Below, piece by piece: positions 16,875-23,633 of a DNA stretch of 47,283 nucleotides. The DNA is from Streptomyces himastatinicus ATCC 53653 (lineage in GTDB: Bacteria; Actinomycetota; Actinomycetes; Streptomycetales; Streptomycetaceae): positions 4,900,208 through 4,947,490 of the forward strand of contig NZ_GG657754.1 in assembly GCF_000158915.1 (NCBI RefSeq). The letters run 5' to 3'. The translations under genes and the position numbers were made by a program. Under the pieces are notes generated by a model that was not told the origin of the DNA, did not search any database, and saw only the letters and a list, made by a program, of their open reading frames with translations. The stretch's first letter is position 1. Every line of letters starts with the position of its first letter.

Positions 16875-18044
16875 TCACGGGTTCAGCCCGTGGTCGCGCA
16901 GCCAGGTCAGCGGGGCGATCGGCGAACCGCCGCCCGGCCGCACCTCCAGGTGGAGGTGGGGGCCGGTGACATTGCCGGTGGCGCCGACGCGGCCGATGGT
17001 CTCGCCCGAGGACACCTTGCCCGAGGTGACGACCATGGACGACAGGTGGCAGTACCAGATCTCGGTGCCGTCATCGAGCTTGAGCACGATGCGGTAGCCG
17101 TACGATCCGGCCCAGCCCGCCTGGGTGACGGTACCGCCGCTCACCGCCTTGACCGGGGTGCCGGTCGGGGCGGCGAAGTCCTGGCCGGTGTGGTCGGCGG
17201 ACCAGATGTCGCCCGCCTGGCCGAAGCCCGCGGTCAGGGTGTACGAGGCGACGGGGAGGGTGAACCCCGTCGAGGTGGAGGTCTTGGCGGGGGTGTCGGC
17301 AGCGGCCTTGGCGGCGGCGGCCTTCTTCTCGGCCTCCGCCTTCTCCTTGGCCGCCTCGGCGGCCTTCTTCTTGGCGGCGGCCTCGGCCTTCTTCTGCTCC
17401 GCCAGGTCGCGGGCCTTGGCAGCGGCCTTGGCCGCGTCGTCGGCGGCGGCCTTGGCGGCGGCGCGCGCCTCGCTCTCGCGTCTGTCGTCCTCCGCCGCGG
17501 TCTGCTGGCTCTCGGCCTGCTGGAGGATGCGGGTGCGCAGGGCCTCGCCCGCCTCGGTGCCGCTGGTGCTGAGGCCGGTCGCGGTGGTCTGGGCGGAGTC
17601 CTGGTCGTCGGCCATCAGGGAGCCGATGCCGGGCAGGTCCTTGGCGGCGGGCAGCTGGGCCTTGACCTCGTCGGCGACATGGGCGACGTCCGGCATGGAG
17701 ATCGGTACGGTCGGCCGGTCCTTGGCGCTCGCCATGCCGCCCGCGCCGACCGCCGCGATGACGCCGACGCCGAGGACGGCGCCGCTGCGGGCCATGGTCC
17801 CGCCGCGCTGCTTACCGACGCGGTGCCGGCCGCGGAGCGGAGCGATGGATTCCTCGGTGGGGTTCCACTCGTCCCAGACGGCTTCCTTGCCCAGGGACGG
17901 ATCATCCGGTTCGGCACCGAGGCCGACCGTGGGGCGGGCGCCGGTTCCGGCGTCGAAGCCGACTCCGTACGCGGTCGCGGTGCCGAGTCCCGTACCCGAC
18001 GAACGGTACGGAGCTTCGTCCAGTACGGACCTGTTGGACGCCAC
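16875..18044 (-). CDS. M23 (LytM-type) peptidoglycan endopeptidase with coiled-coil stalk
   Basis: The 389-residue protein starts at a GTG (MASNRSVLDEAPYR) behind AAAGGAG. A basic segment and a hydrophobic span (AVLGVGVIAAVGAGGMA, near 90) suggest a membrane anchor or signal. A long Ala/Lys/Glu coiled-coil follows (roughly 170-245). The C-terminus is an M23 domain with zinc-site motifs HTGQDFAAPTG and GPHLHLEVRPGG and the usual WYCHLS. It should cut peptidoglycan cross-bridges during growth or germination. A c-di-AMP riboswitch precedes it, as is known for cell-wall hydrolase genes of Streptomyces, linking wall remodelling to this second messenger. Confidence 0.92.
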   Translation of the reverse strand: MASNRSVLDEAPYRSSGTGLGTATAYGVGFDAGTGARPTVGLGAEPDDPSLGKEAVWDEWNPTEESIAPLRGRHRVGKQRGGTMARSGAVLGVGVIAAVGAGGMASAKDRPTVPISMPDVAHVADEVKAQLPAAKDLPGIGSLMADDQDSAQTTATGLSTSGTEAGEALRTRILQQAESQQTAAEDDRRESEARAAAKAAADDAAKAAAKARDLAEQKKAEAAAKKKAAEAAKEKAEAEKKAAAAKAAADTPAKTSTSTGFTLPVASYTLTAGFGQAGDIWSADHTGQDFAAPTGTPVKAVSGGTVTQAGWAGSYGYRIVLKLDDGTEIWYCHLSSMVVTSGKVSSGETIGRVGATGNVTGPHLHLEVRPGGGSPIAPLTWLRDHGLNP

Positions 18045-18061
18045 CGGGGCGCACTCCTTTC

Positions 18062-18232
18062 CTTCCTTCTCGCCTACCGGGTTAGCTGACGGGTTCGGAG
18101 CAGGAAGGTCTCCTACGGGTCAGGTTCGACCCGATTCACCCCAAGGTGGTGGTTCCCCGGTTCCCTGGTGCTGGTAGTGCCTGGTGCTGATGGTGGTGCT
18201 GGTGCTGGCGCTGCACGTACGGGATTCGGCGA
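18062..18232 (-). promoter_or_regulatory. c-di-AMP riboswitch (ydaO/yuaA class) upstream of the M23 peptidase
   Basis: Reading the minus strand, the leader holds the class core: GCCGAATCCCG at the 5' end, then GGGGAACC, CTTGGGGTGAATCGGG, GACCTTCC, CCGAACCCGTCAGCTAACC and GGTAGGCG just before the ribosome site. This matches the ydaO-type consensus that binds cyclic di-AMP and, when bound, lowers expression. The variable stem between the 5' strand and GGGGAACC holds a run of CTGGTG-like repeats (18165-18210, + strand). Confidence 0.9.
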
Positions 18233-18454
18233 CGGCGCACGGTGCCGCCTCTGCGACGGCTGTGTCGACCGCGCTGCGTTATCGAACGTTAATAGAGAGC
18301 GCGACATGATTCCAAGCTCTTCTGAAGAATCCGCGCAGCTTTGGCATGAACTTAGTAAGCAAGGAAGGACAGATGGGGGCGTTTCACCCCGGTTGAAAAG
18401 GGATGGTAAAAACCTCCGGCGGGCTGATCGTGTGTCAATCGTTATGCGCACGCG
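18233..18454. other. Intergenic region between riboswitch and SpoIIE-type phosphatase gene
   Basis: The stretch is comparatively AT-rich for this genome (for example TTATCGAACGTTAATAGAGAG near 18280-18300). It should contain the promoter for the riboswitch and peptidase transcript. No gene is apparent. Confidence 0.5.
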
Positions 18455-19732
18455 TCACGGTTGACTACGGTCCGTGTCCGGAGCGGGAGTCGTGGTTCCG
18501 TTCGTTCCGGGCGGTCGCCGGATCGCGAGCAGCGCCATATCGTCCGAGGTCTCCCCGCCCGCGTGCAGCGCGACGTCCTCCACCAGCGCGTCGAGCAGCG
18601 CGCCCGGTCCGGTGAAGCGGCGGCCGCGCAGCCGCTCCTCGGGGACGTAGAACGTGCCGTGCCGGTCGCGCGCCTCGGTCACCCCGTCCGTGAAGAGCAG
18701 CAGCATCGCGTCCTCGGGAAACCGCAGCTCCGTCACCCGGTCGGGCCACCCGCCCAGTTCGCCCATCCCCAGCGGCAGCGCGGCCGTCTCCGGCTCCAGG
18801 CGGCGCACCGCGCCGTCGCCGGGCAGCAGCAGCGGCGACGGGTGGCCGCGGTTGATGAGGCGGAGGGTGGAGTCGCCGCGCGGGATCTCGCCGAGGACGG
18901 CGGTGGTGAACCCCTCGAACGCCTCCAGCTCGGCCCGTCGCGCGCCCTCGCGCCGCAACGCCCGCTCCAGCCGCCCCGCGAGCCCCTCCAGCGTCGCCTC
19001 CTGCTCCGCGGCCTCCCGGAAGGCGCCGATGAGGACCGCGACGACCTCCACGGCCTGGAGCCCCTTGCCGCGGACGTCCCCGACGATCAGCCGTACGCCG
19101 TGCGGGGTGTCCTGCACGGCGTACAGATCGCCGCCGATCGCCGCGTACCGCTCGGCCGCCACATAGCGCGCCGCGACGTCCAGCCCGACGATGCGGGCGG
19201 GCGGTACGGGCAGCACGGCCCGCTGCGCCGCCTCCGCGATGCCGCGCGCCGAGGCCAGCCGCCGGCCGCCGCGGCGGACGACGCGGTTGATCACGAGCGC
19301 GAGCAGGGCGACGGTGGCCACCGTGGCGATCTCGGTCGCGGCCTGGGTCGGGTCCCGTACGCCGTGCAGCTCCGCCAGCAGGCAGACGGCGGTGAGGGCG
19401 AGGACGATGGTGACGATGGTCTGCCGCAGCGGGAAGAGGGAGGCGGCGACCAGGGGGGCCGCGGCGAAGAAGGGGGAGGCGGTGTACGGGGCCGGGGCGG
19501 CGAGGTCGAAGGCGACGCCGCCGAGCAGGAGGATGGCGGGGGTCCAGCGGGCCAGCCGCCGCCCCGAGGATGCCTGGAGGGCCTCCTCGGCCGTGACGAG
19601 CCCGGCGGCCGCGCCCGAGGAGTCGGCGGCGGGCGTACGGGCGCCCGGACGAGCCCTGCTCCCTCGCACCCGCGCCACCGGCCTGTCTCGCTTTCCCTGG
19701 TTCGTGACCCCGTCGGTTCGTGACCCCGTCAT
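18455..19732 (-). CDS. Membrane-bound SpoIIE-type PP2C phosphatase
   Basis: The protein of about 425 residues has three or four hydrophobic spans in its first half (WTPAILLLGGVAFDLAAP, SLFPLRQTIVTIVLALTAVC, TVALLALVINRVV). A cytoplasmic SpoIIE domain follows, with metal-binding motifs GGDLYAVQDT, IVGDVRGKGLQA, LLFTDGVTEARD and TSDDMALLAIR. Such phosphatases dephosphorylate anti-anti-sigma factors (STAS proteins). The start is uncertain. ATG 19732 follows GGAAG at seven bases; ATG 19777 and an earlier GTG keep the frame open. A 15-bp tandem duplication (GTTCGTGACCCCGTC) sits in the first codons after 19732. Confidence 0.9.
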   Translation of the reverse strand: MTGSRTDGVTNQGKRDRPVARVRGSRARPGARTPAADSSGAAAGLVTAEEALQASSGRRLARWTPAILLLGGVAFDLAAPAPYTASPFFAAAPLVAASLFPLRQTIVTIVLALTAVCLLAELHGVRDPTQAATEIATVATVALLALVINRVVRRGGRRLASARGIAEAAQRAVLPVPPARIVGLDVAARYVAAERYAAIGGDLYAVQDTPHGVRLIVGDVRGKGLQAVEVVAVLIGAFREAAEQEATLEGLAGRLERALRREGARRAELEAFEGFTTAVLGEIPRGDSTLRLINRGHPSPLLLPGDGAVRRLEPETAALPLGMGELGGWPDRVTELRFPEDAMLLLFTDGVTEARDRHGTFYVPEERLRGRRFTGPGALLDALVEDVALHAGGETSDDMALLAIRRPPGTNGTTTPAPDTDRSQP

Positions 19733-19822
19733 CAGGCTTCCGGGTGCCGGGCCGCCGTGCGAGTCGGTGGCGGCCATGTGGGTGCGCCAGACGCACTGCC
19801 CGGACGGCCCCGGACGCACCGC

Positions 19823-19849
19823 GGCCCCGGATGGCAGGCATCCGGGGCC
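19823..19849 (-). terminator. Perfect hairpin after the reverse-strand secreted-protein gene
   Basis: GGCCCCGGATG and CATCCGGGGCC form an 11-bp perfect stem with a five-base loop, 40 bases past the stop of the gene ending at 19889. Confidence 0.75.
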
Positions 19850-19888
19850 ACAGGGTGAGCCGTGGCGTTCGCCAGGGCTTGGTGAGCG

Positions 19889-20257
19889 TCAGCCGTGGCC
19901 GTAGCCGTCGTTGCCGAGCGCGATGTTGGTGCAGTTGCTGGTGACGGAGGTGTTACCCGTGGGGGCGGCTCCGCCGATATGAGTGATGGGACCGGTGCCC
20001 GTGCCGCAGTCGTTACTCTGGACCGCCGCAGTGCCGTTGGTGTAGTTGAGGCAGGAACTGTCGATGGTGACCTCGCCCGTGGGGGCGGCTCCGCCGGCGG
20101 CGATGATGGCGCCGGCCCCGGAGTAGCACTTGTTGGTCTGGACCGTCCCGAAGGGGTCAAAGCCCCCGAAGCCGTGGGCGGACGCCCCACCCGCACTCCC
20201 CAGGACCAGGGCGCCTGCCGCCACGGTCAGGACAGCAACCTTCTTTCCGATGTTCAC
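19889..20257 (-). CDS. Small secreted Cys-repeat ('QSN-x-C') protein
   Basis: The 122-residue precursor VNIGKKVAVLTVAAGALVLG has a signal peptide ending near GGASA|HGF. The mature part has two repeats: VQTNKC...AAPTGEV...SSCLNYTN and VQSNDC...GGAAPTGN...SNCTNIAL. Each carries two cysteines about 25 residues apart. The GTG at 20257 has GGAGG seven bases upstream; the frame is open further upstream without a ribosome site. Its leader shares a CGGGTGAAG box about 95 bases before the start with three paralogues. It is probably secreted to the cell wall; function unknown. Confidence 0.85.
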   Translation of the reverse strand: MNIGKKVAVLTVAAGALVLGSAGGASAHGFGGFDPFGTVQTNKCYSGAGAIIAAGGAAPTGEVTIDSSCLNYTNGTAAVQSNDCGTGTGPITHIGGAAPTGNTSVTSNCTNIALGNDGYGHG

Positions 20258-20306
20258 GAGATTTCCTCCAGAAGAACCGAATCCGCGGAAAACCACACAT
20301 TCCGAT

Positions 20307-20357
20307 TCAACGAAAGGACATCCGCGACATCGGGGAGGCGCGCACGCACTTCACCCG
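20307..20357 (-). promoter_or_regulatory. Shared upstream element of the Cys-repeat secreted genes (copy 1)
   Basis: On the minus strand, CGGGTGAAG (20357-20349) is followed after 36 bases by CGTTGA (20312-20307), about 50 bases before the GTG start. The same pair recurs before the genes at 21640, 22227 and 23020. CGTTGA resembles the -10 reported for BldN-dependent chaplin/rodlin promoters, but I see no CGTAAC -35. Confidence 0.6.
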
Positions 20358-20394
20358 ATGGGCCCACTGTCGGATCATTCCGATGTCGGGAGAT

Positions 20395-21165
20395 TCAAAG
20401 ATCGACACCAAGGGCGCGGGCGTGGCGGTCGGCCGCCAGCTCCGCCGACACCTCGTCGAGATACACCTCGCACACCAGTCGCCCGTCCCGGGTCAGGTTG
20501 TGCTCCAGCTCCCACAGCACGATCTCGTCCCCGCCCGCGAGCAGGAAGGCGTGCTCGTAGAAGCGGCACCAGGTGGCGTCGGGGCCGCCGGAGCGGCGGC
20601 GCGGCTTGGGGGCGAGGGCGATGTCATGGGCGAACGCCGTCATCAGCAGCCGCTCGGTCTCCTCCCCCGGCCGGTCGGGGTTCTCGGCGCGGCGCAGGAC
20701 GCGGCGGGCATGGTCGGCCGAGTTGTCGGCCACGTACGCACGCTGGACCGCGTGGGGCTCGGCGGCCTGGAGCATCTGTTCCGGCAGCCACAGCGGTAAC
20801 CCGTCCAGCTCCTCCCAGCGGGCGCCGCCGATGCAGCGGTGGACGCGGCGCTCGGCGAGCGCGAGGGCGTCCTCGTCCGCGTACAGCTCGAACTGCGGGC
20901 GGTCGTCCGGGCCGGTGTTGTGCTCCAGCTCCCACAGCAGCAGGCTGCTGCCGTCGGGCAGCAGGAAGACATGCCGATACGTCGTGTACCCGCGCGGCCC
21001 TGACGGCTCGTTGCACTGCCGGCAGGAACGCAGCTCGGACTGGTGCATCAGGGCGCTCCGCGCCCGGCTCAGCACCGCCTCGCCGATCTCGAAGCCGTTC
21101 TGCGCACGGGCCAGCAGCCCGTCCATCAGCTCGGCGGGGGTGCCCCCCGCCACTGAGTGCCCCAT
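20395..21165 (-). CDS. DUF6227 family protein
   Basis: The 256-residue protein MGHSVAGGTPAELMDGLLAR contains two similar halves. Each has a 'YxHxFLLxDGxxxxLWELEHN' stretch (RHVFLLPDGSSLLLWELEHN and EHAFLLAGGDEIVLWELEHN) followed by a YxDE segment. In between is ADNSADHARRVLRRAENPD. I recall these features from the Streptomyces DUF6227 family. A CxxC pair (RSCRQCNEP) near residue 50 could bind metal. GGAGGAGAG precedes the ATG. It is cytoplasmic and of unknown role, lying between members of the secreted Cys-repeat family. Confidence 0.82.
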   Translation of the reverse strand: MGHSVAGGTPAELMDGLLARAQNGFEIGEAVLSRARSALMHQSELRSCRQCNEPSGPRGYTTYRHVFLLPDGSSLLLWELEHNTGPDDRPQFELYADEDALALAERRVHRCIGGARWEELDGLPLWLPEQMLQAAEPHAVQRAYVADNSADHARRVLRRAENPDRPGEETERLLMTAFAHDIALAPKPRRRSGGPDATWCRFYEHAFLLAGGDEIVLWELEHNLTRDGRLVCEVYLDEVSAELAADRHARALGVDL

Positions 21166-21639
21166 GCCTCTCCTCCCGCCCCCGGGTGACTGCCTCGCAC
21201 ACTTAGCGTAGCGGCGTGAACACGGGCCGCGCGTGTGGTTGCGGGAAGCAGCCGGTCGGACTTGTGCCTCACTCACTCCTGCGCCGTGGAGCCAGGATGT
21301 ATCACTCGTTCGGCCAGTCGAACAACTCCGGGGGCCGCCGCCTGCCCGCCGCCCCCTCCGCCGCCCGGCCACCGAGCGGTCAGCGTGGGCCCGTGTCCTG
21401 TTCGGGAGCCTTGCCCTACAGGGGTCCCTGCTCATTCACATAAGAAAGGGCCAGGCGCCCCTTGCTCCAATTGCCTCTTCTGACGGTCTCGTTTGTGGGA
21501 TTCCCGGACAACACACACCGGAAGAACCGCGCTATGCCGGACGGGTGAAGCTGACTGGAAGCCCGAAGCCTTGCCCGATGAGTTTCGTTGTCTCATGCGT
21601 CCGTTGAATCCGCGGACCAACCCAGACGGAGGACTTTAA
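21166..21639. other. Intergenic region upstream of the first forward Cys-repeat gene
   Basis: About 470 bases. A 48-codon frame from the ATG at 21297 (MYHSFGQSNNSGG..., ending SFT) is Pro/Arg-rich, has a weak AGCCAGG upstream and no family I recognise, so it is not called. The right part holds the shared CGGGTGAAG/CGTTG element (21542-21591). Confidence 0.5.
21542..21591 (+). promoter_or_regulatory. Shared upstream element of the Cys-repeat secreted genes (copy 2)
   Basis: CGGGTGAAG (21542-21550), 35 bases, then CGTTGT (21586-21591), 48 bases before the start at 21640. A second CGTTGAA lies at 21602-21608. Confidence 0.6.
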
Positions 21640-21990
21640 GTGAACATCGGCAAGAAGGCGATTCTCCTGACCGCAGCGGCCGGCACGCTGGTCATCGGCG
21701 GAGCGGGTGGTGCCCTGGCCTACGGCAACGGCGACCACGTTTCTCAGAGCAACAAGTGTGACACCGAGACCGGCCTCACCGCGACTGGCGGTTTCACCCT
21801 CGCTCCCACGGGCGACGTCGCCATCGGCTCCGACTGCATCAACTTCACCAACACGGGCGCGGTCTCCCAGAGCAACGACTGCGACACCAGCACCGGCGTC
21901 GACGTCACTGGAGGCGCGACCCTGGCTCCCGAGGGCGACCTCGACATCGGCAGCAACTGCGCCAACATCGCCATCGACGACCGCCCGTGA
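21640..21990 (+). CDS. Small secreted Cys-repeat ('QSN-x-C') protein
   Basis: The 116-residue precursor VNIGKKAILLTAAAGTLVIG has a signal peptide ending near GGALA|YGN. Two clean repeats follow: SQSNKCDTETGLTATGG...APTGDVAIGSDCINFTN and SQSNDCDTSTG...APEGDLDIGSNCANIAI. The consensus is Q-S-N-x-C-D-T, then A-P-x-G-D, then G-S-x-C-x-N, giving one potential disulfide per repeat. It is acidic, with no Lys in the mature part except one. The GTG start has GGAGG seven bases upstream. It is followed by a perfect 16-bp hairpin terminator, so it is probably monocistronic. Confidence 0.87.
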   Translation: MNIGKKAILLTAAAGTLVIGGAGGALAYGNGDHVSQSNKCDTETGLTATGGFTLAPTGDVAIGSDCINFTNTGAVSQSNDCDTSTGVDVTGGATLAPEGDLDIGSNCANIAIDDRP

Positions 21991-22002
21991 GGCGTTGACC
22001 AC

Positions 22003-22037
22003 CCGGTGGTGTTCCGGCCGAGCCGGAACACCACCGG
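22003..22037 (+). terminator. Perfect 16-bp hairpin terminator
   Basis: CCGGTGGTGTTCCGGC pairs perfectly with GCCGGAACACCACCGG around a CGA loop, 12 bases after the stop of the secreted-protein gene. Confidence 0.85.
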
Positions 22038-22131
22038 GGTGGCCCCTGGGGAATGCGGCCCTGGAAACTCCCCTTCCAGGGCCACTGCCACGTAAAAAGA
22101 TTGACAACAGCTTTCGATTCTGTGAGCCGAA

Positions 22132-22181
22132 CGGGTACAGGTGCCGCTGATTTCGGTCCCTCAGTCCACCGCCATCGTAGA
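22132..22181 (+). promoter_or_regulatory. Shared upstream element of the Cys-repeat secreted genes (copy 3, diverged)
   Basis: CGGGTACAG (22132-22140), 35 bases, then CGTAGA (22176-22181), 45 bases before the ATG at 22227. Both boxes differ from the other copies but the spacing is preserved. Confidence 0.5.
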
Positions 22182-22226
22182 CCAGACGTTCGCTGATATC
22201 GCGAAGAACTCATATGGAGGCTCTTT

Positions 22227-22721
22227 ATGCATATGCGTAAGAGGACGGCGCTTCTTGTAGCGAGCATGGGTGCGCTGCTCATCGGCGGTGCGGGCGGTGC
22301 CGACGCCGCCACCCCTGGCCCCGGACTCAATGACGGGGGCGCCCAGCGCAATCGCTGCGATACGAGTTCCGTCATCGGCGGTGTCCAGCTCACGGCGTCC
22401 GATACCACGACCGAGACCAACTGCCTCAACAGCGCCGAGTCAGGGGTGACGGAACAGAGCAATCGCTGCCGGACCCACTCGGTCATCGGTCCGGTCACGG
22501 TCGCCCTGGCTCCGGGCTCCACGACCACCAACCGGACCAACTGCGTCAACTACAGCAAGTCGGGTGGCGTGACGAAGCAGAGCAACGACTGCAAGACGAC
22601 CTCCGTCCTCGGGCCCATCACCATCGGCCCCGGGGAGGTCACCAACGAGACCAACTGCGTCAACCTGGCCGGCACCGATGACGGAAGCAACAATAGCGGG
22701 GACGGCGCGAAGAACGGTTAG
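22227..22721 (+). CDS. Small secreted Cys-repeat protein with three repeats
   Basis: The 164-residue precursor MHMRKRTALLVASMGALLIG has a signal peptide ending near GGADA|ATP. Three repeats follow: AQRNRCDTSSVIGGV...TETNCLNSAE, EQSNRCRTHSVIGPV...NRTNCVNYSK and KQSNDCKTTSVLGPI...NETNCVNLAG. Each repeat keeps N-x-C-x-T and N-C-x-N, but the middle is 'SVIGxV' rather than the APxGD type of its neighbours, so this is a subfamily. The mature part is rich in Thr/Ser/Asn. ATATGGAGG lies six bases upstream. A hairpin terminator follows. Probably exported; function unknown. Confidence 0.85.
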   Translation: MHMRKRTALLVASMGALLIGGAGGADAATPGPGLNDGGAQRNRCDTSSVIGGVQLTASDTTTETNCLNSAESGVTEQSNRCRTHSVIGPVTVALAPGSTTTNRTNCVNYSKSGGVTKQSNDCKTTSVLGPITIGPGEVTNETNCVNLAGTDDGSNNSGDGAKNG

Positions 22722-22774
22722 AGCAGAAAGAGCGCAAATCAAGAAAGTCGCCAGAAGTCCTGAGCTCCTGACAA

Positions 22775-22814
22775 GAACGCGGTCCCTGGGGTACATATAC
22801 CAGGGGCCGCGTTC
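22775..22814 (+). terminator. Hairpin terminator after the three-repeat secreted-protein gene
   Basis: GAACGCGGTCCCTGG pairs with CCAGGGGCCGCGTTC around an AT-containing loop, about 55 bases past the stop; one mismatch lies inside the stem. Confidence 0.75.
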
Positions 22815-22916
22815 GCACGTCCGGGGATTTAAACCGGAAGGGCACATCCTGCGATTTTCTCCGACACCATCGAATATGTAATTCTATGGACCGCACCATA
22901 CCTTTAGTGCGGCGAA

Positions 22917-22966
22917 CGGGTGATGCTCTCCATGATCCCGGATCCTGAACTGCCGGGATTCGTTGA
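22917..22966 (+). promoter_or_regulatory. Shared upstream element of the Cys-repeat secreted genes (copy 4)
   Basis: CGGGTGATG (22917-22925), 35 bases, then CGTTGA (22961-22966), 53 bases before the ATG at 23020. Confidence 0.6.
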
Positions 22967-23019
22967 AAGGGGTGTCTGCGGAACATTCGCGGAGACCCTG
23001 ATATGGAGGCACCAGCAAG

Positions 23020-23547
23020 ATGCAGATCAGCAAGAAGGTAGCTCTCATGGCCGCGGCGGCCGCGGGCACAATCGTCGTCGGCGGAGCGGGTAGCGCGAAT
23101 GCCCATGGCTTGTTCCCGCAGCCCAGCGGCACCAGCCAGAGCAATTCCTGTGACACCGACCTCGGCCTCACCACCACTGGCGGCCTCGACTTCGCTCCCG
23201 AGGGCGCATTCGAGCCCAACTCCGAGTGCGTCAACTTCACCAACAGCCGAGCCGTGTCCCAGAGCAACGACTGCGACACGACCACCGGCATCACCACCAC
23301 GGGCGGCCCCAATATCGCCCCCACCGGTGACGTCGACCTCGGCAGCGAATGCACCAACATCGCGATCGCCGACAACGGGGTCAAGCACGTCGAGCACCAC
23401 AAGGCCAAGCACAAGGACCCGCACAAGGCCAAGCACAAGGCCAAGGACCCGCACAAGGCCAAGCACAAGGCCAAGGACCCGCACAAGGCGAAGGCGAAGG
23501 CCAAGGCCAAGGCGAAGGCCAAGGCGAAGAAGGACTGCAAGCACTGA
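23020..23547 (+). CDS. Secreted Cys-repeat protein with Lys/His-rich tail
   Basis: The 175-residue precursor MQISKKVALMAAAAAGTIVV has a signal peptide ending near GSANA|HGL. Two repeats follow (SQSNSCDTDLG...APEGAF...SECVNFTN and SQSNDCDTTTG...APTGDVDLGSECTNIAI). A tail of about 55 residues is built of DPHKAKHKAK units and then KA dipeptides, ending KKDCKH with an extra Cys. The tail is highly basic against an acidic repeat part. Such tails can bind wall polymers, nucleic acid or metal (several His); this is inference. ATATGGAGG lies ten bases upstream. The gene is convergent with a beta-helix protein gene, with a hairpin between. Confidence 0.87.
   Translation: MQISKKVALMAAAAAGTIVVGGAGSANAHGLFPQPSGTSQSNSCDTDLGLTTTGGLDFAPEGAFEPNSECVNFTNSRAVSQSNDCDTTTGITTTGGPNIAPTGDVDLGSECTNIAIADNGVKHVEHHKAKHKDPHKAKHKAKDPHKAKHKAKDPHKAKAKAKAKAKAKAKKDCKH
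23396..23535 (+). repeat. 30-bp tandem coding repeat (DPHKAKHKAK) and KA-codon run
   Basis: Units of 30 bases (GACCCGCACAAGGCCAAGCA...) repeat about three times with almost no sequence change, then collapse to a run of AAGGC[C/G] codons. The near-identity at DNA level suggests recent slippage expansion. Confidence 0.8.
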
Positions 23548-23573
23548 CACGTCGGCCCCCGGTCGAGCCACCG

Positions 23574-23604
23574 GTGCCCCCGAAGCCATCGCTTCCGGGG
23601 GCAC
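23574..23604. terminator. Hairpin between convergent genes
   Basis: GTGCCCCCGAAGC pairs with GCTTCCGGGGGCAC with one bulged base and a four-base loop. It lies between the Lys/His-tail gene and the beta-helix gene and could serve both strands. Confidence 0.7.
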
Positions 23605-23633
23605 TGCGGCGCTCAGTCGGTCCGGTACGTGTT

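Noticed and set aside
18455..19841. Second reverse frame of 458 codons overlapping the SpoIIE-type gene
   Set aside because: Arg/Pro/Ala-rich shadow; the SpoIIE motifs are all in the other frame.
21297..21443. 48-codon + strand ORF starting MYHSFGQSNNSGG
   Set aside because: Weak ribosome site, low-complexity Pro/Arg composition and no recognisable family.
21640..23547. Cys-repeat proteins considered as chaplins or rodlins
   Set aside because: No chaplin GNxxG...C pattern or hydrophobic amyloid strands, and no rodlin signature; only the secretion, small size and CGTTGA box are shared.
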